Of a stretch of DNA of 64,000 nt, positions 63,945-64,000 are shown in pieces. The DNA comes from Lasioglossum baleicum. Its lineage: Eukaryota > Arthropoda > Insecta > Hymenoptera > Halictidae. The position numbers were made by a program, and so were the translations under genes. The number at the start of each line of letters is the position of its first letter. The first letter of the stretch is position 1. Under the pieces are notes generated by a model. That model did no database searches. It was not told the origin of the DNA and saw only the letters and a list, made by a program, of their open reading frames with translations. The stretch covers positions 620,001 through 684,000 of the forward strand of contig NC_134936.1 in the NCBI RefSeq assembly GCF_051020765.1, read 5' to 3'.

Positions 63945-64000
63945 ATTTTCGTGTATTACTAAAAATAACGGAGATATTTTCGGTGTAAGTGTTAGGTGCC
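63945..64000. mobile_element. right end of a CAGGGTGCGGCAC element, cut by window edge
   Basis: AACGGAGATATTTTCGGTGT and AGTGTTAGGTGCC at the edge are the inverse of the end at 51216-51275. The last bases (CCTG and TA) should lie just outside the window. Confidence 0.65.

Noticed and set aside
51167..64000. Further upstream dynein exons
   Set aside because: No AAA1 or AAA2 P-loop, linker or tail sequence was seen on the minus strand here; the region reads as transposons in a long intron.

Overview
This is a eukaryotic, almost certainly insect, nuclear window. The combination of element families (long fold-back elements ending in TACAGGGTG, hAT MITEs, Ty3/gypsy elements and a DUF4817-like domain) suggests an ant- or bee-like hymenopteran, but the species cannot be fixed from sequence alone. 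Nothing is prokaryotic: there are no operons, CRISPR arrays, rRNAs or intact tRNAs.

One host gene is visible. It is the 3' half of an axonemal outer-arm dynein heavy chain of the DNAH5/DNAH8 (gamma) type on the minus strand. Eight exons run from 51166 down to the stop codon at 4832: 50725-51166, 47820-49180, 43670-47247, 43209-43435, 40907-41218, 35801-36252, 28509-28803 and 4832-5218. Every junction has GT/AG signals and matching phase, and together they encode 2350 residues from AAA2 to the C-terminus. The 5' half lies beyond the right edge, behind an intron longer than 12.8 kb. The last intron alone is 23.3 kb and is packed with transposable elements.

Almost everything else is transposable element, much of it nested. 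(a) 573-4776: two fold-back elements downstream of the gene. (b) 5.2-10.2 kb: stacked palindromes, including a palindrome within a palindrome with tRNA-like arms at 7857-10165. (c) 10852-16427: a structurally intact Ty3/gypsy element on the minus strand with identical 263-bp LTRs, ATAT target duplication, tRNA-Leu primer site, gag, pol, and a GGGAAAC slippery site with an 11-bp stem-loop. (d) 16.5-22 kb: a hAT deletion derivative with perfect 8-bp target duplication, a Helitron-type helicase remnant and LTR debris. (e) 22.8-32.05 kb: two copies of a 2.6-kb fold-back element, each carrying a further element. (f) 32-43 kb: LTR fragments and hAT MITEs in dynein introns. (g) 51.2-64 kb: a degraded gene of an unnamed arthropod repeat family, two solo-type LTRs, a decayed LINE, a hAT transposase remnant and its MITE, and tRNA-headed palindromes with a TTGAAATTGAAG minisatellite.

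The dominant theme is palindromic (fold-back) DNA at every scale inside one long-intron dynein gene. The most unusual points are the complete frameshift signal of the gypsy element, arm-matched deletions in a palindromic element family, and two coding remnants that belong to no family I can name.
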